Source: a virus | Length of the DNA stretch: 28,124 nucleotides | Direction: 5' to 3' (one strand) | Virus record (IMG/VR): IMGVR_UViG_3300017950_000045 | Coordinates: 1 to 28,124 of that record | Shown: positions 15,384-22,217 of the stretch, in pieces | How positions within the stretch are numbered: the stretch's first letter is position 1 | How the letters are laid out: the number at the start of each line of letters is the position of its first letter | The notes under the pieces: model-generated | The model's input: the letters and a program-made list of their open reading frames with translations, nothing else | The model's database searches: none | What the model was told of the DNA's origin: nothing | Translations under genes and position numbers: made by a program

Positions 15384-15815
15384 TTATATCTTTCTCAAGT
15401 TCTTTACTGTTTGGATGGCTATCTCTTGTAAGATTTTGTCAACTCGTTTCCTCGCTGGAGTCCATAAAACTTTATCCGCCAATCTTTGTCCTTCGCGGAG
15501 ATTCGTTGAGGACTCTCGGCCGATTTTAATAGCCCACGCATATTCGGCCGTATTCTCTACAAAAGCCTGTATAGTGTAAGGAGGAATAATCCGGAGGCCG
15601 GTCGAATGTTTATACTTTGAGCCTTTACTCTCTCCATATTTTTTCTGACGAACAAGCCATTTATCCTCGGAGTCCTTGGCTAACTTCTCCGTCTCTTGCT
15701 CCAAAATGGAGATAATAGTCGGCTCAGCTTGGCGAATAGTCTTTAAGATTAAATCCTTTTGGATTCCATCTATCTCTATCGAGCCGCGGCCCTTACCATA
15801 TTTTAACTTAGTCAT
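15384..15815 (-). CDS. HK97 gp10-like neck/tail-completion protein
   Basis: A 143-residue basic protein. The segment FVENTAEYAWAIKIGRESS followed by LWTPARKRVDKILQEIA matches the pattern of HK97 gp10-like proteins: V-x-N-x-x-x-YA, a glycine, then an A-R-rich C-terminal helix. These act at the head-tail junction or in tail completion. The family usually lies before the tail tube gene; here it is between the tail chaperone and the tape measure, which is unusual. ATG 15815 has GGAG five bases upstream and lies inside the end of the -1 frame of the chaperone gene (overlap 15808-15815). The upstream in-frame ATG at 15908 would read through that overlap and is unlikely. Confidence 0.55.
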   Translation of the reverse strand: MTKLKYGKGRGSIEIDGIQKDLILKTIRQAEPTIISILEQETEKLAKDSEDKWLVRQKKYGESKGSKYKHSTGLRIIPPYTIQAFVENTAEYAWAIKIGRESSTNLREGQRLADKVLWTPARKRVDKILQEIAIQTVKNLRKI

Positions 15816-16358
15816 TCTCTCTCCATTTTTGCAACTTGGCCATTTTTGCCGAATGGTCTTTGCGCTCTTTGTCCTTTTTGGACTCGTTAGACATAATCCA
15901 ATCAACATAAACGCGAGTCTTTAAATCTTTATCCAAGGACTCGAACCAAGTTGGCTCCTTATTCCAAAATCGAGAGATAGCGAATCCGGCTCGCTCTAAA
16001 TCTCCGGATTTTGTGGTTCTGTAAAATTTTCTGTTTCTGAGACCTCTTGGCTCGATGGAAGTTTATCGGCCATCTCATAAAGACAAATCATTCCAGATTC
16101 CAAAATTTGAGCGACTGGAACTCCGGCTCCCAAAAGGACATTTAAACAAGACGAGCCATATTCCACAATATTCGTCAAATGTCTTTTTTTGGGTAGTCTA
16201 TCGTCTTGACAACATAGACAAATAGCCATAGCGCAAATTCGACCCAATTCCGAGCGGTTATTATTGTCACTCCACAAGGAGACCAAATCAAAACAAGTCG
16301 AGAGAGATGGAACTTGGACTCCCATCTCCCCGAATTTATTTATAGTTATCTTTTTCAT
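15808..16358 (-). CDS. Frameshifted tail assembly chaperone (-1 product, GT-like)
   Basis: This is the extended product of the gene at 15996-16358. Ribosomes that slip back one base at A AAT TTT (16023-16029) continue from 16023 to a TAA at 15808, giving 112 + 71 = 183 residues. The -1 frame encodes a convincing protein: YRTTKSGDLERAGFAISRFW, then NKEPTWFESLDKDLKTRVYV, then a lysine-rich helical tail ending KLQKWREND. It has no start codon of its own. Siphoviruses commonly make G and GT chaperones by -1 frameshifting upstream of the tape measure gene, and the position fits exactly. The predicted role is to hold the tape measure protein and recruit tail tube subunits. Confidence 0.82.
15983..16029 (-). 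promoter_or_regulatory. Programmed -1 frameshift signal (slippery site plus stem-loop)
   Basis: On the minus strand the heptamer A AAT TTT (16023-16029) lies in the zero frame of the tail chaperone and fits the X XXY YYZ rule. Twelve bases downstream a perfect 7-bp stem, AATCCGG (16004-16010) with CCGGATT (15983-15989), encloses a 14-base loop that contains the zero-frame stop. Slippage moves ribosomes into the 71-codon downstream frame. Confidence 0.82.
15996..16358 (-). CDS. Tail assembly chaperone, unshifted (G-like) product
   Basis: A 120-residue protein directly downstream of the tail tube gene, the standard place for the tail assembly chaperone. It reads KKITINKFGEMGVQVPSLST at the start, has a central helical domain (ELGRICAMAICLCCQDD, NVLLGAGVPVAQILESG), and ends in a polar tail (SETENFTEPQNPEI) that contains the slippery site. 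The cysteine-rich ICLCC patch is unusual but need not bind metal. The start at 16358 is preceded by AAAGGGA, a form of SD also seen before the genes at 19212 and 23132. The short form is normally made in excess over the frameshifted form. Confidence 0.8.
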   Translation of the reverse strand: MKKITINKFGEMGVQVPSLSTCFDLVSLWSDNNNRSELGRICAMAICLCCQDDRLPKKRHLTNIVEYGSSCLNVLLGAGVPVAQILESGMICLYEMADKLPSSQEVSETENFTEPQNPEI

Positions 16359-16383
16359 ATTATTTCCCTTTGTTTAAGATAAT

Positions 16384-16881
16384 CTAGGTTTGAGAATAAG
16401 TGACACCACCATAACACTCGCCCGAGACTTCGATTGTATTTCCATCGGATCCCTCGGTTAAGTTAGTGACTTCTAAATATACTTTTGCATAAGTAGCTGT
16501 ATAAATCTTACCAGAACCAACGCCACTCGTATCGACCGCGAATTTAACAGTTTGGAGGAATTGTTCGTATCCATCGCCACCCGTTGAGGCCAACGGAGAG
16601 GCCGTATTAAAACCACGATTATAGATTCTATCCATAATGTTATCGGCCGTTGTATCAGTCAATGAACGCATGTGGACTGAGAAGGACAAGTTAATAACTG
16701 GATCGTCACCTTTACGAAGGCCCACGATGGCTCCTCGGTCTCGGATTACTACTCGGTCGGCTCCCGGCTCGGACGCTGAAAAGTCGCCAACTTCAAAAGA
16801 TACAGTATAAGAAGATAACGCATTATCCTCGATAGTTATGGTTCCGTCGCGTCTCGTAGCGACTACACTTGAATCGGCCAT
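16384..16881 (-). CDS. Major tail tube protein
   Basis: A 165-residue beta-rich protein with the length and position of a siphovirus tail tube subunit, which stacks in rings around the tape measure protein. Strands such as GTITIEDNALSSYTVSFEVG, VINLSFSVHMRSL and AKVYLEVTNLTEGSDGNT, with a final NTIEVSGECYGG strand, fit the tube fold. The ATG at 16881 has the strong SD AGGAGG four bases upstream, one of the best in the genome, as expected for an abundant virion protein. It precedes the chaperone and follows the terminator protein. Confidence 0.82.
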   Translation of the reverse strand: MADSSVVATRRDGTITIEDNALSSYTVSFEVGDFSASEPGADRVVIRDRGAIVGLRKGDDPVINLSFSVHMRSLTDTTADNIMDRIYNRGFNTASPLASTGGDGYEQFLQTVKFAVDTSGVGSGKIYTATYAKVYLEVTNLTEGSDGNTIEVSGECYGGVTYSQT

Positions 16882-16896
16882 ATCGCCTCCTATTGA

Positions 16897-17340
16897 TTAA
16901 GTTAAATAAAGATAGTGTAAAACTGAAAAATTTAGAGTAAAAGTGAGCCACTCTCCAGAATCGGAGAGCTCGTTATCTAGGCCCATAAAACGAATTTGTA
17001 AATCATCATGTAAAGGAGCCGAGCGAATTGTCAAGGCCTCTATAACCTCTTGAGCTACATCGAGAGATTCGTCATAACTATCGAGTTGGTCTTTGGGTCT
17101 TACTCGATAAATAAACCGAACTAAAATCTCCGATTGAGACATAACTCCAACTCCTCTCCGTTGTCTATCGTCATCTCTTGATTCTACTCGGCCAACGCCA
17201 ATCGAGAATAGTTTATGAGAGACTGTATTTGGGGAGCGGCCATATCCATCGAATGGATTCCGAGATTCGTGAAAGCCATCCAAGGAGGAGACTTTATCGG
17301 CAAATCTTGAACGAATGGCTGAGAGATTAACGGCTGACAT
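16897..17340 (-). CDS. Tail terminator-like protein
   Basis: A 147-residue protein just before the tail tube gene, where siphoviruses place the tail terminator (lambda gpU / HK97 gp10-neighbour type) that caps the finished tail. The layout fits: an N-terminal helix (LSAIRSRFADKVSSL), a strand with VSHKLFSIGVG, a charged loop, a strand MSQSEILVRFIYRVR, a helix LDVAQEVIEAL, then final strands DLQIRFMGL and EWLTFTLNFSVLHY. The identification rests on this order and on context, since sequence similarity in the family is low. Confidence 0.65.
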   Translation of the reverse strand: MSAVNLSAIRSRFADKVSSLDGFHESRNPFDGYGRSPNTVSHKLFSIGVGRVESRDDDRQRRGVGVMSQSEILVRFIYRVRPKDQLDSYDESLDVAQEVIEALTIRSAPLHDDLQIRFMGLDNELSDSGEWLTFTLNFSVLHYLYLT

Positions 17341-17343
17341 AGA

Positions 17344-18099
17344 CTATAATCTCCTATACCAGATAGGAGGAGCCGAAGTGTAAATAACTCCGAGATTCGC
17401 TCTCCGTCTATTTTTATCGTCTACCTTCCCATCTTGATTTAAATCATATTGGAAGTTAAGCCGCTTAAAATCGAATTCGAATTGTTTTCTATGCTCTCTC
17501 GCTAAGTCCAGATAGCGACCCTCTCCCAATCCGGAGGAGTCCATATCTTTAAAGATGAGATAAAAAGTTAGATTTTTATGGCAAGCTCTAAGACTTTGAG
17601 GAGACATAATCAAATATTCTATATTCCCCAAGTCTCGGATTCGCTGGATAAGTTGAACCCAAGCTTCGTCTATATAGGTTTGATAACTTGAGCCGAGACT
17701 CGATGGACGAATAGAGGCTAAGTCGGAATATTCCGCCTCTAAGTCCAAATCGGAGATAACCGGATAAAGAGCCGAGCGAGCGATAGCCGTTGGCTTTTTA
17801 AAGGTATAAACCGAGCCGGAGATAGTTAACTCCCATTCTTGCATATAGCCATCTCCGAGAGCCAAAGAGGAAGGAACCTCGCTCGGAGAGATAGAATAAG
17901 TCGCTACATTGGCCACAATAGAGACGGCCGTTCGAGCGATTACCTCCTCCCCATTGGGATCGGTTAAGCGAAAATAGGCCGAAGTCGGAGAGACTAAAGC
18001 ATTATCTCTATAGATTGGTAAATCTACAGTAGCCGAGCGAGTTCTCTCCAGAACTTCATGTATCCTAATTCGAGGACTATATAATCGTTGAGTCGCCAT
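17344..18099 (-). CDS. Head-tail connector-like protein with EF-hand-like loop
   Basis: A 251-residue protein between head and tail genes. The N-terminal half is a beta domain (RSATVDLPIYRDNALVSPTS, then EEVIARTAVSIVANVATYSI). The C-terminal half is helical and resembles connector adaptors (AEYSDLASIRPSSL, AWVQLIQRIRDLGNIEYLI). Near the end is DLNQDGKVDD (about 219-228), which matches an EF-hand or dockerin calcium loop (D-x-N-x-D-G-x-V-x-D). Calcium may stabilise the neck. The combination of a beta domain with a helical connector-like part is unusual. The assignment is by position; the SD is weak (AAAGAGATAAA). Confidence 0.55.
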   Translation of the reverse strand: MATQRLYSPRIRIHEVLERTRSATVDLPIYRDNALVSPTSAYFRLTDPNGEEVIARTAVSIVANVATYSISPSEVPSSLALGDGYMQEWELTISGSVYTFKKPTAIARSALYPVISDLDLEAEYSDLASIRPSSLGSSYQTYIDEAWVQLIQRIRDLGNIEYLIMSPQSLRACHKNLTFYLIFKDMDSSGLGEGRYLDLAREHRKQFEFDFKRLNFQYDLNQDGKVDDKNRRRANLGVIYTSAPPIWYRRL

Positions 18100-18113
18100 T
18101 TTATCTCTTTATC

Positions 18114-18428
18114 TTAGAATGAATGCCAGTCGGAGCCATCACTCACAATCCAAGCCGAACCACCGGCCGCAATAGTGACAACTGTAGCCGCGGCCACGTC
18201 TTTAACCACAAGAGCATTCGTGGAACCTGTATTTTTAATATGATATACTCGGCCATTTTTCTCGGCTGGAAGATTTATATCTCTATCGGCTAAGCCTCCA
18301 TCAATAAACAAGAACAATGAGCTCTTATCGTCTAAATCTACGTCTCCCGATACTGTAGCCGCCTCGATACCACCCTCTAACAAGAGAGGACGGGGAATTT
18401 TAAAGAATGGTTTACCATTATAGGCCAT
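18114..18428 (-). CDS. Small beta-rich head decoration-like protein
   Basis: A 104-residue protein with short strands separated by turns (VSGDVDLDDKSSLFLFIDGG, GRVYHIKNTGSTNALVVKDV, VVTIAAGGSAWIVSDGSDW). The closing GGSAWIVSDGSDW is common in phage surface and fibre beta domains. It lies in the head region and has a very strong SD (AAGGAGG four bases before ATG 18428), suggesting an abundant virion protein, probably a decoration or head-surface protein. Confidence 0.6.
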   Translation of the reverse strand: MAYNGKPFFKIPRPLLLEGGIEAATVSGDVDLDDKSSLFLFIDGGLADRDINLPAEKNGRVYHIKNTGSTNALVVKDVAAATVVTIAAGGSAWIVSDGSDWHSF

Positions 18429-18437
18429 AATGCCTCC

Positions 18438-18581
18438 TTACTTTTGTTTTTTGTTATCAATACGTTGTGCTCGTTTTACCAACTCGGCTCGAATGGTCTC
18501 TTTGGAGACATCTTTCCCGGCTTGGCGATTTTCGATATATAATTTTTGAGTTAATCTCTCGACTTGGTCTCTAGTTGGCAT
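18438..18581 (-). CDS. Small helical protein in the head module
   Basis: A 47-residue protein starting MPTRDQVERLTQKLYIENRQ, a charged helix, followed by a second helix (KETIRAELVKRAQRID) and a lysine-rich end. I chose ATG 18581 over 18629 because AAGGAG lies seven bases upstream. The longer form would add a proline/arginine run (RPRPRPKRPKRR) that overlaps the lysine-rich 3' end of the upstream gene in another frame. It overlaps the upstream gene by 11 bp. Function unknown. Confidence 0.6.
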   Translation of the reverse strand: MPTRDQVERLTQKLYIENRQAGKDVSKETIRAELVKRAQRIDNKKQK

Positions 18582-19212
18582 TAGACTTCTCCTTTTTGGT
18601 CTTTTTGGTCTTGGTCTCGGTCTCGCCATTGTAGGCCGCTAACATTCGAGTTCTGAGAGAATACAACTCGTCTAATTCTTTCTTTACTTCCGGAACATGC
18701 TGGAATTTGATTTTTCGGTCTATCTTTCTATCCAATAATGCTCTTTTCGCCTCGATAACTTCAATCTCCGGAGCGTCAATAACTCCAGTCTCGATTAACG
18801 ATAATCTCCATTTGTTAAACTCGGTCTCATTGAGGTTCCAGAATACTTTATTCCCGATAATCTTTGGAACGTCCCATATTAAACGATAATGATAACCGCC
18901 AAATTTAGTCTCGTATCGAGTCAAATAACCGAATTCTCTAGGGAGAACTAAAATCCCCTTATCCTCTAACCTCATTCGGGCCAAAGTAGAATCGGGGCCT
19001 TGTCTTGTCTCCTCAACGCCATTAACTCCAGCCATCTCGTAAAGTTCCCCAAATGAAGGGAGCCATATCCACTCTCCCTCTAACTCTACCAATTCCCAAG
19101 AAAATGGAGAATGTAATAGATAGAATGGAGCGTTGGCCACGATGGGCAATTTAGGAGCCTCGTCTCGATTTTGTTTACCTGTCCACGATGTCGGAGTAAA
19201 AGTTTGATTCAT
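18571..19212 (-). CDS. Hypothetical head-module protein with lysine-rich tail
   Basis: A 213-residue protein that I recognise only as a type often found just after the capsid gene in environmental phages. The N-terminal half reads like a small tryptophan-rich beta domain (FYLLHSPFSWELVELEGEWIW), with GVNGVEETRQGPD before a longer mixed region (LTRYETKFGGYHYRLIWDVP). The C-terminal third is a charged helix ending in KTKKTKKEKSNAN. It may be a head-completion or capsid-inner protein. The RBS is AAAGGGA, after a 114-bp gap containing the hairpin at 19246. Confidence 0.6.
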   Translation of the reverse strand: MNQTFTPTSWTGKQNRDEAPKLPIVANAPFYLLHSPFSWELVELEGEWIWLPSFGELYEMAGVNGVEETRQGPDSTLARMRLEDKGILVLPREFGYLTRYETKFGGYHYRLIWDVPKIIGNKVFWNLNETEFNKWRLSLIETGVIDAPEIEVIEAKRALLDRKIDRKIKFQHVPEVKKELDELYSLRTRMLAAYNGETETKTKKTKKEKSNAN

Positions 19213-19245
19213 AATATTTTTTCCCTTTGTTTTTTTGTTTAAAGA

Positions 19246-19281
19246 TTATCCCCACTCTCCAAAAGGAGAGGAAGGGGATAA
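19246..19281 (-). terminator. Long hairpin downstream of the capsid gene
   Basis: An imperfect stem, TTATCCCC-A-CTCTCC paired with GGAGAG-GAA-GGGGATAA around an AAAA loop, sits between the capsid gene stop (19327) and the next start (19212). No U-run follows immediately on the minus strand, so it is more likely a partial terminator or an RNA-stability/processing hairpin that raises capsid mRNA relative to downstream genes. The 19246-19316 stretch also repeats TATCCC-type sequences, the core seen in the 1766-2051 arrays. Confidence 0.6.
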
Positions 19282-19326
19282 AAGGAGAGACAAAGGGATA
19301 AAAACTCCCTCTATCCCCAAAATGTT

Positions 19327-20244
19327 TTAAGCGTCTGTAACAATCTTAACGATTCGAGCGTCCTCAACCAAAGCGGCTCCAGCATACAAATGGCCAACTA
19401 CTTCGGTCAAACCTTTACTCTCGTCACGTTGGAAGGCCACGATAACAGGAGTTCCAGCCGGACGAATCTCGACACCGGCTCCAGCCAATGGGCGAGGAGT
19501 ACCAACGGCATACGCCAACGCGCCTCGAGACATCATCGCACCGATTTTATTTCCGGCTGATTCTGTGACATAACTAGATTTAAAGATTTCAACTCCACCA
19601 AAACGGCCGGCATAGCCTTGGCCTTTAATGGCTAACATATCTTCAGTAGCTGGAGAGAATGCCAAAGCATTATTAGATTCACTTCGCAAAGAGTCACGCA
19701 AATCGGACAATTGTTGAGGATGAAGGACACAATAGAACTCACCCATGTTAGACTCGCTCTCCAATTGAAACATAGCGTCATAAAAATCATCCACGCTCAT
19801 ATCTACTCCAGAAGTTCCAACTGAGTTAGACGCTGAGGCAAATGTAGCCGCGATAATTTGGTTAATACGAGCCTCGGCACTCATAGCCATTTTTTGAGCC
19901 AATGAGAACGGGTCGACATCTTGGCCAAAACCTGTCAAAGCCGCCAAATCTGTAATGTCATAGCGTAAAGCCGAGCGGCCGATAGTGACGTCTACAGTGG
20001 ATTCGGTCAACGTGCTAGAGGCTACTTCGGCTCCGTCTGTAGCTGTAGCGAATGGAGTTGAAGCTCCCCAATCAGCAAAACGCATTCTCATAGATTTAGA
20101 GCCAACTCCGGCCAAATCTCCAGCGAACAAAAGCATTCCAGTATTGCGAATAGAGGCCATATCTGCCAATTTTGCGCGAACTTCGTTTTCAATCATAGCG
20201 GCCAAGCGTAAATCGCCCAAGCCTGAATAATCTATAGTAGTCAT
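19327..20244 (-). CDS. Major capsid protein (HK97 fold likely)
   Basis: A 305-residue protein with the composition, length and position of an HK97-fold capsid subunit: an N-terminal arm (LAAMIENEVRAKLADMASI), a strand-rich region with DVTIGRSALRYDITDLAALT, a spine helix (PFSLAQKMAMSAEARINQII), an A-domain with FYCVLHPQQLSDLRDSL, and a last strand LYAGAALVEDARIVKI. There is no long N-terminal delta domain, consistent with the separate scaffold gene. Codon use differs from the neighbours: more GAA, CGT/CGC and TTG, where most genes prefer GAG and CGA, as expected of the most expressed gene. Its RBS is AAAGGAAA, and it is separated from the upstream genes by a terminator and a plus-strand gene, so it must have its own promoter. 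Confidence 0.88.
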   Translation of the reverse strand: MTTIDYSGLGDLRLAAMIENEVRAKLADMASIRNTGMLLFAGDLAGVGSKSMRMRFADWGASTPFATATDGAEVASSTLTESTVDVTIGRSALRYDITDLAALTGFGQDVDPFSLAQKMAMSAEARINQIIAATFASASNSVGTSGVDMSVDDFYDAMFQLESESNMGEFYCVLHPQQLSDLRDSLRSESNNALAFSPATEDMLAIKGQGYAGRFGGVEIFKSSYVTESAGNKIGAMMSRGALAYAVGTPRPLAGAGVEIRPAGTPVIVAFQRDESKGLTEVVGHLYAGAALVEDARIVKIVTDA

Positions 20245-20311
20245 AATAATTTTCCTTTTTTCAAAATCAAATAGGTTTTAATAATAATAAAATCTCGGAT
20301 TAAACGCTATT

Positions 20312-20348
20312 TCGGGAGCGACCCTATCCGACTTTGAACCTCTCCCGA
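20312..20348. promoter_or_regulatory. Stem-loop in the capsid gene leader
   Basis: A perfect 7-bp inverted repeat, TCGGGAG / CTCCCGA with a 23-base loop, lies about 70-100 bases upstream of the capsid start, in the 198-bp gap shared with the divergent gene at 20443. It may form in the capsid mRNA leader. I could not find a convincing promoter on either strand here. Confidence 0.4.
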
Positions 20349-20405
20349 TTTAAAATAAATCTTGGACTCTTTAATAATATATCTCATAAAGTTTTATTTT
20401 GTGTT

Positions 20406-20420
20406 ATTTATGTCATAAAT
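20406..20420. promoter_or_regulatory. Perfect 15-bp palindrome (operator candidate)
   Basis: ATTTATG-T-CATAAAT is symmetrical around a single central base and lies 22 bp upstream of the plus-strand start at 20443 and about 160 bp upstream of the capsid start. A palindrome of this form in a divergent promoter region is typical of a dimeric regulator site. Any of the phage's HTH proteins could bind it, but this is inference. Confidence 0.4.
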
Positions 20421-20442
20421 CGACATTTTTTAAGGAGAGATT

Positions 20443-20760
20443 ATGGCCACTTTAGATTTAACTACAGTCAACGAATATCCACATATTAAAAGAATCACTA
20501 TCGGAGCGACCGCCCAAAAGATTTTAATCCCCACAACGGCCACTAAAATAACCTTTGGGAGCGTACAATCTTTATATTTTACAAACATTGGAGACGATGG
20601 AGACTCCTTCGGAGTCGAGATAAATGATTATGGATTCGTACCGGCTAATAATCTTTTTACTCTCCATCTTGAGACCGGGAGACAAGCTAATAAAAATATT
20701 CTTATTGGAGTCCAAAGCGGCTCCGGAGATTTATGTCTCATCATCGAAAAAGATAGATAA
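20443..20760 (+). CDS. Plus-strand decoration-like small beta protein
   Basis: A 105-residue protein on the plus strand inside an otherwise minus-strand late region. The body is strand-rich (KRITIGATAQKILIPTTATK, ITFGSVQSLYFTNIGDDGDS, NILIGVQSGSGDLCLIIEKD) and resembles small capsid-decoration or virion-surface beta domains. The SD AAGGAGA lies just before ATG 20443. It is bounded by the palindrome at 20406 and the terminator at 20766, so it forms a self-contained unit, as accessory (moron-like) genes do. Its opposite orientation blocks simple co-transcription of the fibre and capsid genes. Confidence 0.72.
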   Translation: MATLDLTTVNEYPHIKRITIGATAQKILIPTTATKITFGSVQSLYFTNIGDDGDSFGVEINDYGFVPANNLFTLHLETGRQANKNILIGVQSGSGDLCLIIEKDR

Positions 20761-20765
20761 TAAAA

Positions 20766-20787
20766 AAGGCTCCCATTCGGGAGCCTT
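20766..20787 (-). terminator. Intrinsic terminator after the head-fibre gene
   Basis: A 9-bp stem, AAGGCTCCC / GGGAGCCTT with a 4-base loop, is followed on the minus strand by TTTTTTATTA. It ends the portal-scaffold-fibre transcript and separates it from the capsid gene. It also lies just past the stop of the plus-strand gene, where the following sequence (TTAAAAC) is a poorer terminator. Confidence 0.88.
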
Positions 20788-20819
20788 AAAACATCAATTA
20801 GGTTTACTATGTCAAAAGA

Positions 20820-22181
20820 TTAAATTGATACTGCAATGTCGACACCGGTTAAGCCTACGGCTGAAGTAATGGTCACAACTGAAGAAGAAGTATAAACTAC
20901 TTTCAAGTCGATTTTCTCTCCATTTGAATCCATCGCGCTAACGTGAACCAATTGTTTCGCCAAGTTATGAGTTAACTGGAGGCCGGTGTTAGCCGTCAAG
21001 GTTTGATTAGTGAACTCTTTGCGGAATTTGTCAATGTTTACCATCAAATCTCCGCTCTGGTTCATGTAAGTCAACATATTTTTAGAACTTGGGTCGGCTT
21101 GGATACTTTGACGAGCTCTAGCTGTAGTATGATAAAGATTTACACTTCCTTCGGAGATGTCGTCCGTATCCGCTGTCAAAGAGATAACTCCACTAGCATA
21201 AGACAATCCAGCACCACTAACCGAGATAGCGGCTTGAGCTCTTGCGTCAGTATAAAATAAATTCGTGACACCTTCGCCAATATCATCGCTATCCGCATTC
21301 AAAGAGAATTGGCCCGCTGAGTAGGACAAGCCTTGGCCCGCGCTCAAATAAGCGTCTACCAAAGAATCAGCATAGAATTTGTTTGTAGAACCGGCCAATT
21401 GTTGTATATCGTCAGTATTGGCATTCAAGGAGAACTCTCCGCCACCATCCCAAGATAATCCGGTTCCGGCTGAGAATTGAGAGAACACATCGGCCAACTC
21501 TACACTCAAAACACCACCGGAATATTGTAATAACTGAACATTCGGGCCGGTCACACTTGCAACGGAGATAGCGGCTTGAGCTCTAGCGTCACTAAAATAC
21601 AAATTGGACGAACCTTCGCTCACTTGGTCGGAATTTGCGCTCAAAGAGAATTGGCCGGCTGAATAAGCCAAGCCGGTTCCGGCTGAGAAAAATCCCTGAA
21701 TCTCCGCTTGGTCGGCCGTAAATTCTCCAGTCGCTGAATTGTAGTTTACACCGGAGGAGGCTGACAACATCGCGCGAACTTGCGCTTGAGACAATCCACT
21801 ATTTACTAATTCCCAATCTCCAGCATCTCCAGCATTTCCGCCATTGTGGATATAGCATTCGGTAGGAGACATGCTTGTTAAAAATACGATGTCACCTTCT
21901 TGGAAGTTGGTTCCATTGTAAACATTATCCGCAAAATCATCTAAGTCTGTAGCTGTATTATTTACAGTTACGTCCGTAACTGTCAACGGCTTTAACTTTA
22001 ATTTATCTACACCACCATCGCTAACAACTTCCGCATAGTTTGCGCTATCTGGATGAATACCATTGATAACATTTCCATGCAAGTAGCCACGAGTAATTAC
22101 ATGTTCGTCATGGTTTACAGTTCCTTTTTGTTTAATCAATCCCTCGAAGGTTACCTCGGGAGCCAAAAATCTTTGAGACAT
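20820..22181 (-). CDS. Repeat-containing fibre protein in the head module (head-fibre candidate)
   Basis: A 453-residue protein. After an N-terminal domain (about 1-130) come four imperfect repeats of about 43 residues starting near 165, 236, 279 and 322. Each has a (S)AG-x-GL-x-Y/W start, an F/I-S-L strand and a T/S-DD-I-x-EG-x-x-NLYFTDARA block; a partial unit precedes them. Such EG-x-x-NLYFTDARA repeats are characteristic of phage fibres. The C-terminal domain (about 395-453, LQLTHNLAKQLVHVSAMDSN) resembles the 72-residue neighbour at 22218. Its place between scaffold and capsid genes suggests a fibre attached to the head. The start has AAGGAGAGA, and the gene ends at a strong terminator. 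Confidence 0.75.
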   Translation of the reverse strand: MSQRFLAPEVTFEGLIKQKGTVNHDEHVITRGYLHGNVINGIHPDSANYAEVVSDGGVDKLKLKPLTVTDVTVNNTATDLDDFADNVYNGTNFQEGDIVFLTSMSPTECYIHNGGNAGDAGDWELVNSGLSQAQVRAMLSASSGVNYNSATGEFTADQAEIQGFFSAGTGLAYSAGQFSLSANSDQVSEGSSNLYFSDARAQAAISVASVTGPNVQLLQYSGGVLSVELADVFSQFSAGTGLSWDGGGEFSLNANTDDIQQLAGSTNKFYADSLVDAYLSAGQGLSYSAGQFSLNADSDDIGEGVTNLFYTDARAQAAISVSGAGLSYASGVISLTADTDDISEGSVNLYHTTARARQSIQADPSSKNMLTYMNQSGDLMVNIDKFRKEFTNQTLTANTGLQLTHNLAKQLVHVSAMDSNGEKIDLKVVYTSSSVVTITSAVGLTGVDIAVSI

Positions 22182-22217
22182 AATCTCTCCTTTTATTTGT
22201 TTAGTTTGGTTTTAAAA

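Noticed and set aside
15815-15908. Upstream start for the gp10-like gene at 15908
   Set aside because: The extra 31 residues are read out of frame from the end of the chaperone -1 frame, and the internal ATG at 15815 has a proper SD.
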